Notes under the pieces: generated by a model
The model's database searches: none
Told to the model about the DNA's origin: nothing
The model's input: the letters and a program-made list of their open reading frames with translations, nothing else
Source of the DNA: an uncultured Bacteroidota bacterium
GTDB taxonomy: Bacteria > Bacteroidota > Bacteroidia > NS11-12g > UBA9320
DNA length: 5,435 nucleotides
Reading direction: 5' to 3'
Assembly: GCA_913056425.1 (NCBI GenBank)
Contig: CAJXLR010000142.1
Location: forward strand, 1 to 5,435
Shown here: positions 1 through 5,022 of the stretch, one piece after another
How the letters are laid out: each line of letters opens with the position of its first letter
How positions within the stretch are numbered: position 1 is the first letter of the stretch
Made by a program: the position numbers and the translations under genes

Positions 1-64
1 TGTTTACTAGTCTGATATCAGCCATAATACTAACTTGCGTTAAACTAAGGCGAAAGTACTCAGA

Positions 65-589
65 ATGGCGATAATTAAGGAATTCAGAGGTAACAGTCCG
101 GAAATTGATGAGTCGGCATACGTTGCCGACAACGCAGCGATTATTGGTGATGTTACTATTGGCAAAAAATCTAGTGTTTGGTTTGGTGCCGTCCTTCGCG
201 GTGATTCAGACTCTATAAAGATTGGTCGTCGCAGCAACATCCAAGACAATGCGGTAGTGCACGTAGATCCAGGTTTCCCAGTAATCATTGGGGATGACTG
301 TATTGTTGGCCATTTGGCTTTAATCCACGGGGCTACGATATCCAACAATGTGCTTGTGGGAATGAATTCCACGGTGTTGAACGGTGCTCAAGTTGGGGAG
401 TTTTCAATCATAGGAGCGAATGCATTGGTCACATCAAACACGGTTATCCCGCCAAACAGTTTAGTTCTGGGCAGTCCGGCAAAAGTGACTAAAATCCTCA
501 CAGACAAACAAATAGCTCATGTGATTCGCAATGCGGAGGCTTATGTTAAACTGGGTTCCGAGTATTTAGAAGAAGAATTATCACGATAG
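65..589 (+). CDS. Gamma carbonic anhydrase family protein (CamH/YrdA type)
   Basis: A 174-aa left-handed beta-helix protein, expected to be a cytoplasmic trimer binding metal between subunits. Hexapeptide-repeat spacing runs through residues 15-140 (IIGDVTIGKKSSVW, LVGMNSTVLNGAQVG, VLGSPAKV), followed by a C-terminal helix (about 146-172). The three zinc ligands of the family are present: His66 (VVHVD), His83 and His88 (GHLALIHG). Residues matching Cam's Arg59, Asp61, Asn73, Gln75 and Asp76 are also visible (Arg45, Asp47, Asn58, Gln60, Asp61). The acidic loop that carries Cam's proton-shuttle glutamate is missing; only a short DPGFP turn follows His66. The metal site is therefore complete, but CO2 hydration cannot be assumed, since many proteins of this short form have no demonstrated activity. 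Length is normal for the family. ATG 65 is preceded by A-rich sequence without a Shine-Dalgarno motif. Its transcript probably runs to the terminator at 781-810. Family assignment is secure; the reaction is inferred. Confidence 0.93.
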   Translation: MAIIKEFRGNSPEIDESAYVADNAAIIGDVTIGKKSSVWFGAVLRGDSDSIKIGRRSNIQDNAVVHVDPGFPVIIGDDCIVGHLALIHGATISNNVLVGMNSTVLNGAQVGEFSIIGANALVTSNTVIPPNSLVLGSPAKVTKILTDKQIAHVIRNAEAYVKLGSEYLEEELSR

Positions 590-636
590 TATCAATACGT
601 GGAGGTTATCCACTATTGGTTCACATCACTCGAACC

Positions 637-660
637 GACTTAATATTGACTTAATATTGA
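637..660. repeat. 11-bp tandem duplication (2 copies plus 2 bases)
   Basis: GACTTAATATT occurs at 637-647 and again at 648-658, followed by GA. The duplication is exact. It lies inside the structured interval downstream of the carbonic anhydrase gene, and the second copy supplies the 5' arm (GACTT) of one proposed hairpin. It is probably a simple slippage product. Confidence 0.6.
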
Positions 661-780
661 AGACCAAGTCGCAGACGGTATTCAACTACTATAGTGCGGT
701 CAAACGAAAACGTCTGAGACAATGTTAACCTACCGTTCTCGGTAATTCGTTAATATTTATAGTTATTTTGGTTTAGTCAG

Positions 781-810
781 AAAACCGGAGCTAGTCACTC
801 CGGTTTTTTA
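781..810 (+). terminator. Intrinsic terminator upstream of the peroxiredoxin gene
   Basis: A perfect 10-bp stem, AAAACCGGAG (781-790) with CTCCGGTTTT (798-807), has a 7-nt loop and runs into a T tract at 804-809. It ends plus-strand transcription about 190 nt after the carbonic anhydrase stop codon, so that transcript should not continue into the peroxiredoxin gene. The GC-rich stem with A's on the left may also terminate weakly in the other direction. Confidence 0.85.
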
Positions 811-849
811 TTTGTGGCTTAAATAGTCATATCAAGAGAAGTGATAGCA

Positions 850-857
850 TTCTTTTG
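850..857 (+). promoter_or_regulatory. Weak -7 box candidate for the peroxiredoxin gene
   Basis: TTCTTTTG matches the Bacteroidota -7 consensus TAnnTTTG except at the second base. A start site 5-7 nt downstream would fall close to ATG 867 and leave a leader of about 40 nt before ATG 903, which fits the shorter peroxiredoxin start. No good -33 TTG was seen at the expected distance, so this is a weak candidate. Confidence 0.2.
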
Positions 858-902
858 TTGCTGTAAATGAGCGGAATTAACTTCGCGTCAAATCAGAAAA
901 TT

Positions 903-1535
903 ATGTCAGTATTAGTAGGAAAAAAAGCACCATCATTTGTTGCTCCGGCAGTAATCAACGGAGAAGAAGTAGTAGAAAACTTTACACTTGATCAATACAA
1001 AGGAGAGAAGTATGTAATCTTCTTATTCTACCCAAAAGATTTCACATTCGTATGCCCAACTGAGTTGCACGCATTCCAAGAAAAATTGGAAGAGTTCAGA
1101 TCTAAAGGTTGCGAAATTGTTGCTTGTTCAACAGACACAGAAGAGTCTCACTGGGGTTGGTTGCAGATGTCGAAAGACGCAGGAGGAATCCAGGGTGTTA
1201 CTTACCCAATCGTTGCAGACACAACCAAAACTGTAAGCATCAACTACGGTGTTTTGGCCGGTGATTACGGATACGATGAAAACGAAATGCTTGCTGCAAC
1301 AGGACCAATGATTGCTTACCGCGGATTGTTCTTGATCGACAAAGAAGGCGTGGTTCGTCACCAAATCGTTAACGACTTGCCATTGGGAAGAAACGTAAAC
1401 GAAGCGATGCGAATGCTTGATTCATTAATTCACCTTGAAACACACGGTGAGGTTTGCCCAGCTAACTGGGAAGAAGGCAAAACAGCTATGAACGCAACTC
1501 ACGACGGTGTTGCTGAGTACCTTTCAAAGAACTAA
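903..1535 (+). CDS. 2-Cys peroxiredoxin (AhpC/Prx1 family)
   Basis: A cytoplasmic thiol peroxidase that reduces H2O2 and organic hydroperoxides; 210 aa from this start. The active-site motif PxxxTxxC is YPKDFTFVC, giving Pro44, Thr48 and peroxidatic Cys51. The supporting Arg is in AYRGLFLID (Arg140). The resolving Cys185 is in HGEVCPANWEEGK, the typical 2-Cys position, so the oxidised enzyme should form an intersubunit disulfide. The sensitive eukaryotic pair GGLG/YF is only partly present (GGIQG at 103-107 and EYLSKN at the end, Leu for Phe). The frame also opens at ATG 867, adding 12 residues (MSGINFASNQKI). I chose 903 because MSVLVGKKAPSF is where family members normally begin and the extra segment matches nothing in the fold. 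Codon choice looks constrained, as in a highly expressed gene. Flanking terminators make it a single-gene unit, convergent with the thioredoxin operon, its likely reductant. The family is certain; the start is probable. Confidence 0.95.
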   Translation: MSVLVGKKAPSFVAPAVINGEEVVENFTLDQYKGEKYVIFLFYPKDFTFVCPTELHAFQEKLEEFRSKGCEIVACSTDTEESHWGWLQMSKDAGGIQGVTYPIVADTTKTVSINYGVLAGDYGYDENEMLAATGPMIAYRGLFLIDKEGVVRHQIVNDLPLGRNVNEAMRMLDSLIHLETHGEVCPANWEEGKTAMNATHDGVAEYLSKN

Positions 1536-1556
1536 ATTATCTTTTTTCAATATCCT

Positions 1557-1583
1557 AAGCCCGGACGATGTCTGGGCTTTTTT
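1557..1583 (+). terminator. Intrinsic terminator of the peroxiredoxin gene
   Basis: AAGCCCGGA (1557-1565) pairs with TCTGGGCTT (1571-1579) through nine pairs including one G-U, with a CGATG loop and T's at 1578-1583. It lies 21 nt after the peroxiredoxin stop. On the opposite strand the hairpin is not followed by a T run, so it should act in the plus direction only. Confidence 0.87.
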
Positions 1584-1673
1584 ATGCAAGAACTTTAGAC
1601 GTTGGGAGACACAAGTGGTGTTAAGGGTTGCTAGGTTTGGACTTGCTAAATATTAATGAGTAACTTTTCTGTG

Positions 1674-1823
1674 GGGAGGGGATTATCCTTACATCCCTCG
1701 TCTATTCCAACCATTTTTCAAAGAAGAAACATCATCATCCTCCGAACGCAGTTCGAGAAACGGTTCGAGAAGCAGAATGAGGAAATGGATCATTCAAAAC
1801 GCAAGGAGGTTTGAATGGAAACC
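1674..1823 (+). repeat. Hairpin-rich direct repeat, copy A
   Basis: This is the first of two related elements. Positions 1674-1748 align without gaps to 1852-1926 (constant offset 178) with about 57 of 75 bases identical by hand count, including the exact shared blocks GGGAGGGGATTATC and CTCCGAACG. Three hairpins are visible: GAGGGGAT (1676-1683) with ATCCCTC (1693-1699), one bulged G; CGAAC (1743-1747) with GTTCG (1751-1755); and CATTCAAA (1791-1798) with TTTGAATG (1810-1817), whose loop carries AAGGAGG. An internal 12-nt period duplication (GTTCGAGAA at 1751 and 1763) makes this copy longer than the other. It could be a non-autonomous mobile repeat or a structured RNA; strand is given by convention only. 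Confidence 0.65.
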
Positions 1824-1851
1824 TTAAGTCTAATCGTGTATTTTGCCAATA

Positions 1852-1985
1852 GGGAGGGGATTATCGGTATATCCCTCGATTAATCAACCCACATTTCCAA
1901 AAAATAACGGCACCATTCTCCGAACGACGGTGTTCAGAAGCTCAACGATTAACACAAACCGTTAACAGGTTTACAGACGGAAAAC
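1852..1985 (+). repeat. Hairpin-rich direct repeat, copy B
   Basis: The second copy keeps the same order of three hairpins although the sequence has drifted: GAGGGGAT (1854-1861) with ATCCCTC (1871-1877) around a different loop; GAAC (1922-1925) with GTTC (1932-1935); and AAACC (1956-1960) with GGTTT (1968-1972). The third stem is a different sequence from that of copy A yet still pairs. That would fit selection on structure, although a 5-bp stem can arise by chance. The copy lacks the 12-nt duplication and the AAGGAGG loop. Confidence 0.65.
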
Positions 1986-2001
1986 GATTTGGCTCTAGTC
2001 A

Positions 2002-2053
2002 CGCATTCATGCACTCAAGCTTGTCTGCCGACAGGCAGGCATTCACGCACTAC
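2002..2053. repeat. GC-rich hairpin flanked by degenerate octamer repeats
   Basis: TGTCTGCC (2022-2029) pairs with GGCAGGCA (2034-2041) around GACA, eight pairs including one G-U. On each side lie two degenerate octamers: CGCATTCA, TGCACTCA (2002-2017) and GGCATTCA, CGCACTAC (2038-2053). The 13-mers at 2003-2015 and 2039-2051 differ at one base. Palindromes of the TGTCTGCCGACAGGCAGG kind are, as I recall, common between genes in flavobacterial genomes. It sits 20-70 nt past the end of the minus-strand operon and could protect or end that transcript, but it has no T run. Confidence 0.55.
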
Positions 2054-2072
2054 CATCATTGAACAATCGTCC

Positions 2073-2315
2073 CTAGTCTATACTCTTCCGAACCTTTTTT
2101 GTGTATTCGCGAAGTGACGATTTCGCGTCGCGATTATTTTCCTGCATGTCGTTAAGAATCCAAATCGCGGCAATGGCATGAGTTAATTGCTCGCCCTCAT
2201 CTTCTCCCGGAATATCAATCGCAGGTGCTTGCTCCTCAAGGATAGCGGCCTCTGCAGCTTGCAACTCTTCGATAGAGTATTGCTCAACTATCTTTTTAAT
2301 CGTTGGTATATGCAT
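2073..2315 (-). CDS. Small acidic helical protein next to thioredoxin (DUF6952-like)
   Basis: An 80-aa protein with no cysteine, no signal peptide and no membrane segment, so probably cytosolic. An N-terminal helix-rich part (IKKIVEQYSIEELQAAEAAI, residues 6-25) is followed by an acidic motif GEDEGEQLTH (37-46), a hydrophobic helix AIAAIWILNDM (47-57) and a basic C-terminal helix (68-78). It resembles the short family I remember as DUF6952, which in Flavobacteriia sits beside thioredoxin and peroxiredoxin genes; this is from memory and unverified. Its ATG shares one base with the thioredoxin stop (TAATG on the minus strand), so translation is probably coupled and the two proteins may be made in fixed ratio. 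The context suggests an accessory role in thiol redox or peroxide defence. No biochemical function is known to me. The gene is clearly real; its role is open. Confidence 0.88.
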   Translation of the reverse strand: MHIPTIKKIVEQYSIEELQAAEAAILEEQAPAIDIPGEDEGEQLTHAIAAIWILNDMQENNRDAKSSLREYTKKVRKSID

Positions 2316-2632
2316 TATCCTAGCTTTTCAAGCAGTTCAACAACCTTATCTTCTTTGTTGGTGGCGGCTCCATCAACCAATTCGCCGTTCTGAAAAACAG
2401 CAAAGAATGGCAGGTTACTAACTCCGGCCATTTTACGTGCTTCCGGATTCTCTTCGGCATTTACGTCTAGAAACGTAATTCCGTTAAATCTATCGTCATC
2501 AGACAATCTGCGGTACTTTGGAGCAAATAATTTACAGCTACCACACCAGTTCGCAAAATACTTTACAACAACCTTGTCGTTCGATTCTAAATTGGTTTTA
2601 AAATCTTGATCTGTTGATACGTTTACACTCAT
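2315..2632 (-). CDS. Thioredoxin family protein (CGSC active site)
   Basis: A 105-aa single-domain thioredoxin-fold protein with no signal peptide, so a cytoplasmic disulfide reductant, plausibly for the neighbouring peroxiredoxin. The redox motif is WCGSCK with Cys30 and Cys33; the usual proline is serine. The cis-proline is Pro75 (SNLPFF), where E. coli TrxA has IPT. The position of E. coli's buried Asp26, six residues before the first active-site Cys, is Lys24 here (VVVKYFANWC), which should change the pKa of the buried cysteine. Length matches classical thioredoxins. ATG 2632 lies 18 nt downstream of a TAGATTTG -7 box, with an A-rich leader and no Shine-Dalgarno motif. It is the first gene of a two-gene operon. 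The fold and catalytic role are secure; the substrate is inferred from neighbours. It may not be the cell's main thioredoxin. Confidence 0.93.
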   Translation of the reverse strand: MSVNVSTDQDFKTNLESNDKVVVKYFANWCGSCKLFAPKYRRLSDDDRFNGITFLDVNAEENPEARKMAGVSNLPFFAVFQNGELVDGAATNKEDKVVELLEKLG

Positions 2633-2650
2633 TTTTCTGATTCTTTAATG

Positions 2651-2658
2651 CAAATCTA
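2651..2658 (-). promoter_or_regulatory. -7 promoter box for the thioredoxin operon
   Basis: The minus strand reads TAGATTTG, an exact match to the Bacteroidota primary-sigma -7 consensus TAnnTTTG, ending 18 nt before the thioredoxin ATG. No TTG is found at -33; a 13-bp palindrome occupies that place. The same octamer stands 17 nt before dprA. Confidence 0.5.
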
Positions 2659-2674
2659 AAACTCATTCGAGTCC

Positions 2675-2687
2675 TAGAATAATTCTA
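2675..2687. promoter_or_regulatory. Palindromic operator candidate upstream of thioredoxin
   Basis: TAGAATAATTCTA is a perfect 6-1-6 palindrome whose near edge is 16 nt from the -7 box, so it covers the -33 region. Its geometry resembles Fur/PerR-family 7-1-7 boxes (10 of 14 positions of the B. subtilis PerR consensus TTATAATnATTATAA when extended one base each side). A redox regulator site is an inference only. Confidence 0.3.
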
Positions 2688-2698
2688 TGTTTTTATAC

Positions 2699-2727
2699 CA
2701 AAATAAACACCTTCTATATTTATTTTG
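2699..2727 (-). terminator. Weak A/T hairpin at the end of queA
   Basis: CAAAATAAA (2699-2707) and TTTATTTTG (2719-2727) form a perfect 9-bp inverted repeat with an 11-nt loop, overlapping the queA stop codon. The stem has one G-C pair and the tail is not a clean T run on the minus strand, so termination would be weak. It separates queA from the thioredoxin promoter. Confidence 0.3.
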
Positions 2728-3928
2728 TTTTCAATAACAAACTACTATCTCCATAACTAAGGAAGCGATAGTCATTGTCAAGCGCGGAGCGATACACCTC
2801 TTTCCAATCGTCACCTATCCAAGCGGATATGAGTAATAGTAATGTCGACTTAGGCATGTGAAAATTGGTGATCAGTCCGTCAATCGACCGAATGTTATAT
2901 CCGGGCATAATCATTAAACCACTGGAACCACTCACATGTGATAGATTATGAGTCTCCATGTAATCTAAAATGGCTTTTAACGATTCTTGGTAAGAAAAGT
3001 TGGTGTCGTGTTGAATGGTGTAAGGTAGATGTTGTTCGATTACAAAAGGATCTGACATATCTGCGTTTAACTTAACGCCTAACCAGTATAGGGATTCAAG
3101 TGTTCGTAAACTCGTTGTACCTGTTGCAATCCGCTTATTGGCGCGAACTAAGTTCTCAATCGTAACTCGAGGAACTTGAAAGAATTCAGAATGCATTTCG
3201 TGATCCCACACCTTGTCTTCGGTAACCGGTTTAAACGTCCCGGCTCCCACGTGCAGTGTAAGCTCGCCAATCCGGTGGCCATCCCTTTCCAAACCTTCAA
3301 TAATTTCATCTGTAAAATGAAGACCTGCAGTTGGTGCCGCCACAGCTCCATCGTTCTTCGCGTAAACCGTTTGATACCTATTCGAATCATCAGATTGTGC
3401 CTCCCTCTTGATGTACGGAGGTAATGGCATACGCCCAATTGACTCAATCACGTCGCTAAATGATATATTACCCGACCACTCAAAACGCACTAGTCCGTTC
3501 GACTTGTTCTCCAATGTGGCCGTGATCTCTGTGCGATCGGTTGCAATAACCAGGTCAGAACCTTCCTTCCATTTTTTTGCATTACCTACCATACATTGCC
3601 AAACCACCGACTCATTGGTAACTTTCAACGCACGCTCCATATCTTGGTATGGAGTTTCAGGCTGTAGAAGGAACAACTGGATTTTTGCGCCGGTAGATTT
3701 CTGAGCATAAATCCTTGCCGGTATTACTCGTGTATTATTGAAGATAATTAAGCTATCGGATGGTAGCCAATTCCCAATTTCATTAAAGGACGAATGTTCA
3801 ATCTCACCGTTCTGATACACTAATAATTTTGATTCATTCCGTCTGCCCTTTGGCGCTTGCGCGATACGCTCTTGCGGCAAATCGTAGTCGAAATCACGAA
3901 TAGATATCCTTTTTTGTGCCTCACTCAT
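2720..3928 (-). CDS. queA: S-adenosylmethionine:tRNA ribosyltransferase-isomerase
   Basis: A cytoplasmic enzyme of queuosine biosynthesis. It transfers and isomerises the ribosyl moiety of S-adenosylmethionine onto preQ1 at position 34 of GUN-anticodon tRNAs, giving epoxyqueuosine. Family motifs run the full length: DFDYDLPQERIAQ (12-24), NNTRVIPAR (64-72), GRMPLPPYIKR (165-175), TVYAK (187-191), APTAGLHFT (198-206), LHVGAGTFKPV (225-235), GTTSLRTLES (270-279), GLITNFHMPKSTL (351-363) and YRFLSYGDS (387-395). At 402 aa it is longer than the ~350-aa E. coli type. The difference is mostly an extra ~40 residues between GTTSLRTLES and PGYNIRSIDG (about 280-341), probably a lineage form rather than a fusion. 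Its ATG overlaps the dprA stop by four bases (ATGA), so the two are co-transcribed and probably translationally coupled. No preQ1 pathway gene is nearby. The assignment is secure. Confidence 0.97.
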   Translation of the reverse strand: MSEAQKRISIRDFDYDLPQERIAQAPKGRRNESKLLVYQNGEIEHSSFNEIGNWLPSDSLIIFNNTRVIPARIYAQKSTGAKIQLFLLQPETPYQDMERALKVTNESVVWQCMVGNAKKWKEGSDLVIATDRTEITATLENKSNGLVRFEWSGNISFSDVIESIGRMPLPPYIKREAQSDDSNRYQTVYAKNDGAVAAPTAGLHFTDEIIEGLERDGHRIGELTLHVGAGTFKPVTEDKVWDHEMHSEFFQVPRVTIENLVRANKRIATGTTSLRTLESLYWLGVKLNADMSDPFVIEQHLPYTIQHDTNFSYQESLKAILDYMETHNLSHVSGSSGLMIMPGYNIRSIDGLITNFHMPKSTLLLLISAWIGDDWKEVYRSALDNDYRFLSYGDSSLLLKTK

Positions 3929-5022
3929 ACTAACTCAAATCGCTTGCCGGGCAATGCCCGAACAATGTTGCGAAATTCGAGTTCCAACAACGTATAAGCA
4001 AGAACACTGGTTGATACTTTAGTCACACGGATAAGTTGATCGATTTCAGCGCAACCAATCTCACGTATGGTATCAAAAACCAACTGCTCTGTTTTACTGA
4101 GGTGCACGGGTAAGCTAAACTGAAGGTTCGTTTGATTCCCGGGTATATCCCAATTTAAAATCCGAGCTATATCCTCGGCAGATTCCACAAGGTGTGCCTT
4201 GTGCTCTTTTATCAACTTGTTGCAACCAGCCGACAACAATTCATTAGCCCTTCCGGGTACAGCCATAACCTCCCGGTCGAAATCAAACGCCACTCGAGCG
4301 GTTATCATAGACCCACCGGTCACCGGTGACTCAACAACAATAACGGCATCCGACATACCGGCCACAATTCGGTTTCTTTTCGGAAAATTCTCCTTGTCTG
4401 CACGCTCGGTGCGCTGTAACTCCGTGAGTAACGCTCCAGAAGCCGCGATTTGACGTGAGAGCTTTCGATTTGCTGCCGGATAGATGGTATTCAATCCATG
4501 ACCCAGTACACCAATCGTTAATAGGTTTTGTTCTAAACAAGTTCGATGAGCGACAGCATCAATGCCATGTGCCAATCCACTTACAACAACAGGGTTATAA
4601 ATTGCCAATTTCTCAATTACCTCTTTGGTGAACTCTCTTGCATGTGCGGAGCATTTACGTGTTCCTATTACACTAATAATACGCGACGCGTTTAAGTCGG
4701 CTGCGCCTTTTTGAAATAAAACAATGGGGGCCGATGGTAGCTGTTTCAAGCGATTGGGATATGCTCGATCAAAAAATGATACGATTTGGATGTTGTTCTG
4801 CTCGATAAACTTCAACTCCTCCTCTACCCGATCAAATTCATCAAACTCATGAATTCTCTGGGCTAACGTTTTGTTGATTCCGGGGATGTCACGTAATTCT
4901 TTGCGATTTGCTTCGAAAACGGACTTCGCACTTCCACAATAGGCAATAAGATTTTTAGATAATACCGGACCAATGGATTCTAATCGATTGATCGCAAGCA
5001 AGTAATAATATTCGTCGGACAT
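3925..5022 (-). CDS. dprA: DNA-processing protein DprA
   Basis: A cytoplasmic single-stranded-DNA-binding protein that, in naturally competent bacteria, protects incoming strands and loads RecA; it is also found in species never shown to be competent. Length (365 aa) is typical. Three parts are visible: an N-terminal SAM/helix-hairpin-helix-like region (about 1-70, with LRDIPGINKTLAQRI); the extended Rossmann core with VIGTRK (118-123), SGLAHGIDAVAH (148-159), FPKRNRIVAGMSD (213-225), GGSMITA (236-242) and VPGR (255-258); and a C-terminal winged-helix-like domain (about 305-365). No catalytic residue appears lost. The ATG is 17 nt from a TAGATTTG box, and the stop overlaps queA by ATGA. A 7-bp inverted repeat brackets the start codon. 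No other competence gene is in the window, so transformability cannot be judged. The assignment is secure. Confidence 0.96.
   Translation of the reverse strand: MSDEYYYLLAINRLESIGPVLSKNLIAYCGSAKSVFEANRKELRDIPGINKTLAQRIHEFDEFDRVEEELKFIEQNNIQIVSFFDRAYPNRLKQLPSAPIVLFQKGAADLNASRIISVIGTRKCSAHAREFTKEVIEKLAIYNPVVVSGLAHGIDAVAHRTCLEQNLLTIGVLGHGLNTIYPAANRKLSRQIAASGALLTELQRTERADKENFPKRNRIVAGMSDAVIVVESPVTGGSMITARVAFDFDREVMAVPGRANELLSAGCNKLIKEHKAHLVESAEDIARILNWDIPGNQTNLQFSLPVHLSKTEQLVFDTIREIGCAEIDQLIRVTKVSTSVLAYTLLELEFRNIVRALPGKRFELV

Larger units (their letters stand above)
599..810 (+). ncRNA. Candidate structured RNA or long structured 3' UTR
   Basis: This gene-free stretch can form consecutive hairpins and ends in an intrinsic terminator. 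By eye they are: GTGGA 599-603 with TCCAC 609-613; TTGGTTC 616-622 with GAACCGA 632-638 (one G-U); GACTT 648-652 with AAGTC 666-670; CAGACG 672-677 with CGTCTG 711-716; AATGTTAAC 721-729 with GTTAATATT 749-757 (one G-U), enclosing TACCG 731-735 with CGGTA 740-744 around a TTCT loop; and the terminator at 781-810. The short stems could be chance, but the 721-757 arm (14 pairs) and the terminator are strong. No TAnnTTTG promoter was found inside, so it may be the 3' UTR of the upstream carbonic anhydrase gene or a processed RNA rather than an independent gene. It does not match tmRNA, SRP RNA or RNase P RNA as I remember them. Confidence 0.35.
1584..2072. other. Gene-poor interval between convergent redox genes
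   Basis: No convincing protein gene is seen in these ~490 bp between the peroxiredoxin terminator and the end of the minus-strand thioredoxin operon. It contains a possible -7 box (TAGGTTTG at 1632-1639, plus strand, no clear -33), two diverged direct copies of a hairpin-rich element, a 22-codon plus-strand frame at 1815-1883 behind an AAGGAGG motif, and a GC-rich hairpin between degenerate octamers. No intrinsic terminator with a T run was seen for the minus-strand operon. Confidence 0.6.

Noticed and set aside
3..74. Open plus-strand frame entering from the left edge and overlapping the carbonic anhydrase start, with a hydrophobic then basic tail (ISAIILTCVKLRRKYSEWR).
   Set aside because: Only 23 codons to TAA 72-74, common by chance; cannot be told from non-coding without upstream sequence.
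40..372. 110-codon minus-strand frame over the carbonic anhydrase gene.
   Set aside because: Antisense to an intact, motif-complete gene; no recognisable domain.
599..810. Possibility that the structured interval is tmRNA, SRP RNA or RNase P RNA.
   Set aside because: No tRNA-like ends, no SRP GGAAG tetraloop region and no conserved RNase P core were seen.
1128..1364. 78-codon minus-strand frame inside the peroxiredoxin gene.
   Set aside because: Antisense shadow of a strongly conserved gene; Cys-rich, low-complexity translation with no family features.
1674..2053. CRISPR array.
   Set aside because: Only two diverged copies with non-uniform internal sequence and spacing; no short exact repeats with unique spacers and no cas genes.
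3148..3704. Several overlapping frames of 82-99 codons within queA on both strands.
   Set aside because: Shadows of queA; the queA frame carries all family motifs.
4199..4540. Frames of 84 (plus) and 69 (minus) codons within dprA.
   Set aside because: They overlie the conserved Rossmann core of DprA and have no coherent protein character.
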